The notes below the pieces were generated by a model. The model ran no database searches. It was given only the letters and a program-made list of their open reading frames with translations, and had not been told where the DNA came from. A stretch of 64,000 nt of DNA from Guadua angustifolia (lineage: Eukaryota; Streptophyta; Magnoliopsida; Poales; Poaceae): the NCBI GenBank assembly GCA_036346375.1, contig CM070515.1:7276423-7340422 (forward strand), given 5' to 3'. The position numbers were made by a program, and so were the translations under genes. This document shows positions 58,506-64,000 of this stretch, one piece after another. Numbering within the stretch: position 1 is the stretch's first letter; every line of letters begins with the position of its first letter.

Positions 58506-59851
58506 TCATTTCATCGGCAAGCCTGTTGATTGAGAAATGGTAAATAACAAAGGGTTGAAATTAGACAACACATCAACAAAACACGGGCACGCAATTTTCT
58601 TGTGGTAAGTAATGCGACCATGCATTTACTAGCTACATCTGGATACACGTAAAAAGGTATGGTCTAGAAGACAAGCAAGAAGTAAAACTGACAGATCCTA
58701 TCATAGCATCCTAACAACACATGCGACGCACTAGACCAGATATTAACTTACAACTAGGTGCTGCATTCTCAACAATAACAAAGAACAGAAAATATGGAAG
58801 ATAAAAGGAAATGATATCTCATGATAGACAGGAAGCAGAATAAAATTCCAGACTGGATATGGAAGTAGATACATGGAATAAGCAACTGGACTAGTCAGCA
58901 GGCTCGCCTATAAGGTCAAAATGATTACCACAACATCAGGTGCATTACCATCAGCTACGTTATCAAGTGAAACGCAGCAAAACTGAATTACAGGCCATCA
59001 GATAAGCAGCAATTTTTTACACTTGACTCAATATGTGCGTATGCTACAATTCTGGCTTAACAATGGCCGATGCTACAAAGTTGCTCTCTCCAATCATAGT
59101 TGTCACAACATACAGTAACCTACTGAAGTCATTACTCAACTACAATTGCAGTAACATCTAGTCATCACCATTACGTAAATGACATAAATGGGAAATTTCT
59201 AGTTGACAAGGGAGGTCATGGAAGCAAAATAGGTGTTTTACTGCAATCCAATGGTGACGAAGAATTTCTAGGTGCATACAACATGACGAACATAAACATT
59301 TCTCCTAGTTAACAAGTTAGTATACCTTGCCGAAGTATGACAAGGCAGAAGATAACGGTAATAACCAAAGCTCCCAGGTTGCCAACTGAGTATGCTGGTT
59401 TGGTATTCTTCATCTTCTTCAAAGCCTTCATGCGTTCAATCCTTGCCCTTTTTAACACCGCAAGCTCAGACAGTTCATTAATGAGTTTCTGGTCGGCAGC
59501 ATCTAATGGTGAAGTGGTAGGTGGTCTTGGAGGTCGTGGTGGCTTCTTGGACCGTTTTTTCTTTTCCTTGTCGTCTGCTGAATTATCCAAAAGCCCAGCC
59601 TTCATCTCCCCTTCAGACGTCCTAGCCTCTCCAATTTTAGCAGCAAAATCATGAGAGAGTGAAGAGCAGCAAGCCATAGGGCGATCATCCTTCAAGGCTA
59701 TAAGATCATTCCAGGAGCCATTCAGTATTGCTCTTGCCTGTTCAGGTATCAAATTAGCATTAATCCCGCTGTTGTCCTCTCTGATTAGCAAGTACATTCC
59801 TTTCTCCAGATCAACCAACACATCCTGGTCATGCTCTTCCTTGGACTCCAT
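58506..59851 (-). CDS. Small C-terminally anchored membrane protein, function unknown
   Basis: Coding exons are 59326-59851 and 58506-58522; donor GGCAAG|GTATAC and acceptor CAACAG|GC restore the frame for 180 residues. If the intron were read through, the ORF would also end at about 180 residues (RQGILTC), so both forms are similar in length. The acidic N-terminus is followed by a Lys/Pro-rich block at 96-112 (KKKRSKKPPRPPRPP) and a basic helix with coiled-coil tendency at 118-150 (LINELSELAVLKRARIERMK). One hydrophobic segment lies at about 156-174 (VGNLGALVITVIFCLVILRQ) close to the C-terminus. This is the layout of a tail-anchored protein with a cytosolic N-terminus. I do not recognise a characterised family. 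The long leader region upstream carries CT/GA repeats. Confidence 0.8.
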
Positions 59852-60780
59852 AAGCGGGACGATAGGAAAAATCTCTAAATCATCAAGAGGAAAAAAACCC
59901 CAGTCCTCCTCCCCAATAAGAAATCAAGAATCAAATACCCACCTCTCTTCAGCAACCACAAGAAACAGCTTCAGGACAACTGCCTACCTGCACAACAATG
60001 ATAATTTCAACCGTTGTGACAAATGGCAAATCACAAGAGGATTCCACTACCGTCAAGTTAAAAACTACAATCCAAGCGCACCGTTTCAGATAATCCAAAA
60101 GCACTTCCCAGATATGAAAGATGCTAAAAATGCCAACTTCTGCAATAAATTAACCGCGGAAAGAGACAAATCAAAATCCACAAGGCACAAAGACAAACAA
60201 ATGTGCACACAAGCTTCACAAACCTGATGAGGAAAGGGAATACTACCCCAAAAAATCCTAACCTTTTGCACTCAATAAGTTAACTTGATCTACCAAAAAA
60301 GAAGAACAAAAATGCAAATCAATAAAACCGCATCTTTCTAAAATCCCAAGCTCTTTCCGCCCAAACTAGATTCCAAAGCAATCAAATTCGGGGAGAATCC
60401 CAAATCTCCTCTCACCAAATCAAAATGCTCGCTACGCATCAGAAAGGAACACACCCGAAGCAAATCAAACGAAAACGATCACGACTGGAAGAGAAAGGCC
60501 AAAATACCAACCAAACTTAAAACCAAGAACCTGTAGTTAGCTTCCCATATAGATCTCCCAGCATCACAGGCTTCACAGCCAACAAATCAAGAACTTGCTC
60601 ACAACCTCACATACATAAATCTCGATCCAACAACTCGTTCCTCTCTCTCTCTCTCTCTCTATCACGGACAGGAGCGCGTGAATTGGATTGTGGGGTTAGG
60701 GAATAGGGATTGGTGACAAAGGATGAAGTAGGTTGGAAGAAATCCAGATTGCCTCGGAGAACACGAAGTCTTCACTCCTC

Positions 60781-60817
<37 letters not shown>

Positions 60818-60960
60818 AGTCCAGTCTCCACTGTTGAGTGCGTGAGATAAACAAGCCCAAACCCAACGGGACGTTGCCACGTCGGAGTTGGACTGTACCA
60901 GTTGGAGGTTTTCACCAAAGAGTTTAGGGGAAGATGCGAACCGTTTGATCATGGATGGAT
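59852..60960 (-). other. 5' region of the membrane-protein gene with two CT/GA microsatellites
   Basis: Upstream of the ATG the sequence has a possible 5'-UTR intron (splice-like GTGCAG|GTAGGC near 59990). It also has (CT)n tracts at 60639-60660 and 60784-60812, which read as GA repeats in the gene's sense. CT/GA tracts near transcription start sites are common in grasses. The exact start is not determinable. Confidence 0.5.
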
Positions 60961-62278
60961 GGATGGATAAGTGTGAACAGCAGGGGCCTTGGGCCGAAAT
61001 TTTGCTGCCTAGGCTCAGCCCTAAACAGGGCTCGGGCCCGGCTGGGCCCTTTTCCCAGGTTTAATTGACATGTAACATGTTGCCCCATTTGGATTGCCGA
61101 GTGTCCCGAGGTTTTTTTTTAAGTAATGCTTCTATGAATCATTCTTCCAATATAAACTATACAAATCAAGAAAAATTTCTCCTTCTAAATGGCACATAAA
61201 AAAGGCTCAGCTTGTTTAGATTAGACTCTTGAACTTATAGCTTAAAGCCATCCTTTTAGCTTCAGCAATTTAAAAGCAATCCTCTTTTACATGTGATAGA
61301 GGCGGTAATTTTATCCTAACTTCAGTAGCATTAGTATAAAACAAACTCTCAATAAGAAAAAAAAAACCTCTCCGATAGCCATTGGAGTTTTATGTATTTT
61401 GAAAAAAGACTAGTTAAAAAGTTACCTCTTTTTTTAGACTTTGGTTTTTAATTCAGAAAAAAACTCAAACAAACATGACTAAAAAAAAGATGACATTCAA
61501 GGTGCGGCCTTCACTTTTGAGGGGTAAAAAGTTCTAAAGAAATAAAGTATAATTTTTCTCATTAACCAAAAGAAGAAAAGTGAAGGATCTATATATTAAT
61601 TTGGTGGGTCTTAATTATAAACATGTATAAGAAAATACATCCACCATAGTTGTTATTATAGTTGCATGACAATTATAGTTTGAGCTGTGTAACAAATACC
61701 TTATTTTCATATATAAAAACACCAACTACCCTCTTCATCTCCGTAGATTCAATTTTGTTCACGCCGGAGGTGAAGCCGCCGCCTTTTCTACGTTCGCTTG
61801 AGGCGGTCGCCGCCTTCTGTCACAACTCACCAGCATCAAAAGCGATGGCTGTGGCGGAGTGGGGGAGATATGGGAGGATGCACGTCGGAAAATATCTTTT
61901 TCCGAAAGACACTAAGACCGTAATATATATTAGATAGAGAAAACTGACAGAGTACATGGCGCAGGATTCTGCGCCAGGGAGAAGGTACAAAAAGGGACGG
62001 AAAGAAGAGAAAAAGGAGAGGAAAAGAAAAGGAGAAAAAGCAGAAAGGAGAAGGAGGGATAAAGTTTGAGTTCCACTATTTTTTTTAGTTGGGCTGCTCC
62101 GGCGACAATCTAGATTGCGGCCTCATCTTTGACGGACTGAAAAATATCTTCGTTGACATTGTATTTGCTCCCGAAAAGCTTTGTTGTTTCGCTCTCTCCA
62201 TCATTGCTAACATATTAGGATAATCTGGGTTCTAACACCTTTACAAAATCTTGACTGACGGTTTGCTTGCTGTAGGCA
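60961..62278. other. Spacer, no gene recognised
   Basis: AT-rich with some GC-rich patches (61760-61860, open frame of Ala/Val-rich type without motif). Nothing supported. Confidence 0.45.
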
Positions 62279-63075
62279 TCAATCATCAAAGGTGGCAGTT
62301 CGTTTCCAATGGTTGGGCAGGAGCGATGGCAACCTTGCCCATGTAGCCACAGCTTCCCATAAGCATCGAACTTGTGGGTAGTCTATAAAGAGGTGATACA
62401 CAATTTCGAGATTCCGGCAGCACATTGGGCAGAAGTATGGTTTGGCCACCCCCTGCGTTGTAGTCACTGTGCCTCCATAGCCGGTCGTGATGAGTAAGCT
62501 ATAGAAAGACTTTGCATCGCAATAGAGCCCACGCTAACCAGACTGTGGTATGGAAGGATATGAAGGTGTTTGCTGTGAATTGCATACGTTATGATGATGA
62601 GGCTGTGTAGATGTTGGTAGATGTTTGAGTCCATGTTATAGTGTCTTGAATCTATGGCCGCATGCACAAACTATATTTTAACCCATAATTCGACGTATTG
62701 AAGTAACAGGTGGGCTGTTAGGCCGTGTCGAATATCTCGAATCTAGTTGTTATTTGTTAGGGTGTCTGCCATAGAACGTGACTTCCACCTGAAGTGTTTG
62801 AAGAGGTCTAGGGCGTGCTGTGAAGACGCCATATCTTGGAGCCATCTGTCAGTTCAGAAAGTTACTGTTTGGCCATTTCCAATGGTAATACTGGTGACTA
62901 CAGAGAAAAGCTGCTGGTCAGTCCGATCACATAGTGCAGACATTCCAATCCATGGCCTATCTGGGGCCATCCACTTGAGTCACAGCCAGTGAAGTCGGAG
63001 CGTTCTGGTGAATCTGTCTAAGTTAAGAATCCCTAAGCCTCCTATATTGTACGGGCAGCAAACTGTTGTCCCTAT
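62279..63075 (-). pseudogene. Dead LINE-type reverse-transcriptase tail with zinc-binding domain
   Basis: Read on the minus strand from about 63060: IGGLGILNLDRFTRTLRL, then LKWMAPDRPWIGMSALCDRT, TDRWLQDMASSQHALDLFKH, and near 62470-62280 the zf-RVT signature CPMCCRNLEIVYHLFIDYPQ with VRCLWEAVATWARL. This is the C-terminal half of a plant non-LTR retrotransposon polyprotein. Stops (for example after HWL and VTF) and frame changes show it is dead; the RT catalytic part is missing. Confidence 0.8.
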
Positions 63076-64000
63076 ATTGTGTGTCGGAAAATATTAAAAC
63101 ACATGGAATTTCAATGGGGGAATTCAAATTAGGGAATTTCAAAAATGGCAGCAGGAGGGGCGGTCATGCGGCTCCGGTGTGCATGGACTGACGGCCCTAG
63201 CGGCACGCTTTGGTGGGAAACAGCTCAGCAATGCGCGTCATCGAGAAGGCAGCACATACGGAGGCGCGAGCTCGACGAGCTAAGGAAGAGACGTGTGGGC
63301 TCCTGTGGCCGCGACACACTCCTTGCACGAGCTCCCAGCAACGGTGCACGGGCTTCGACGGGCTCTCAGACAGTGGTGCTTGGTGGGCACAGGAGTGTGG
63401 ATGGCGAACGACGCCATGGCTGGGGAAGGTAGGAGCGGAAAAATGCAAAATCCCCAAAATCTCATGTAGGGAATGAAAAAATCAAGTTCAAACACTCACC
63501 AATGGTGTCGTACCTTGGCTTGATCTCTTTCCTGAACGAACGAATGAAAGGATTCTGAGCAAAATCGACCTCTTGCGACAGAGATTCACCTTGAATCGTC
63601 CATCTGTCCCTCTCGACGCAGCAAAGAACACATTTAGGTAAGAGATACTTCCCGGTAAGAGGGAAATGAAATGAGAGTGAAAAAGGACGTCAACTTGAGA
63701 GTGAAAGATACTTCCCCATTCTCTGCGCTGTGCTGCCCCTCACGTGGTCACGCCAGATCCTCACGTAGTCCCCATTCTTTGCGCCGAGCTCCCCCTCGCA
63801 CAGTCGTGCCAGATCCTTTCGCTGTCCTTGCCCTCGCTAGATTCGTGCCAAGCTCATCCTCGTCAGATCTATGCTGTCCTCACCGTCCGCGCTGAGCATG
63901 GTCGAGATCTCGTCATTTTCCGTCGAGATTTCGGTATTTCCAACTTAAATCTCGGAAATCTCGTTTGAAAAAAGATCAGATTTGAATTTTGCTTTTTGAA
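63076..64000. other. GC-rich stretch at the window end, unassigned
   Basis: Open frames on both strands (63145-63476) are Arg/Ala-rich without a motif. It may be repeat DNA or the edge of another element. No gene is supported. Confidence 0.35.

Noticed and set aside
63145..63476. Overlapping open frames on both strands at the window end
   Set aside because: Arg/Ala-rich, no motif, no splice or promoter evidence.

Overview
The window is nuclear DNA of a grass, most likely rice (Oryza) or a close relative. The genes have GC-rich coding exons with GT-AG introns in AT-rich spacers. The repeats are typical of a rice genome: Stowaway and Tourist MITEs, nested CACTA elements, non-autonomous Helitrons and Micron-like elements lying in (TA)n tracts. 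I see no organellar or bacterial signature. I could not run a homology search, so family calls come from reading translations and motifs, and exon joins come from splice sites, phase and family alignment.

Six genes look intact. They are the 3' end of a GH3 beta-D-xylosidase (1-1344, +), a six-exon WAT1/nodulin-MtN21-type EamA transporter (10938-14303, +), a single-exon R2R3-MYB of the subgroup 20 type (33726-34592, +), a two-exon land-plant glycerol-3-phosphate acyltransferase (46711-50135, -), a three-exon IGR-motif protein resembling mitoribosomal mS41 (53263-55440, +), and a small C-terminally anchored membrane protein of unknown function (58506-59851, -). They are unrelated single genes and do not form a cluster or pathway.

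The space between them is mostly transposon. At 18.05-19.25 kb lies a decayed Helitron. At 19.72-30.63 kb a CACTA element with TSD TAT contains a second CACTA of the same family (20.78-27.20 kb, TSD ACA). The outer copy carries kinesin and ClpP gene pieces, and the inner carries unidentified exon-like pieces. At 30.8-36.7 kb Micron-like elements flank the MYB gene, two of them in inverted orientation. At 38.19-40.32 kb is a gag-only LTR retrotransposon with an exact 5-bp TSD. At 43.2-44.5 kb there are broken pieces of a CDKF-type kinase and a DNAJC17-like protein. They are followed by a second Helitron (44.88-46.30 kb) of the same family as the first, in opposite orientation, carrying a CCCH/ankyrin exon. 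At 51.48-52.35 kb is a small hAT element with an exact 8-bp TSD, and at 62.3-63.1 kb a dead LINE. MITEs are scattered throughout.

The most notable content is gene-fragment capture by several transposon classes, together with the structurally clean nested CACTA pair and the gag-only LTR element. I found no evidence for a new enzymatic or defence system.
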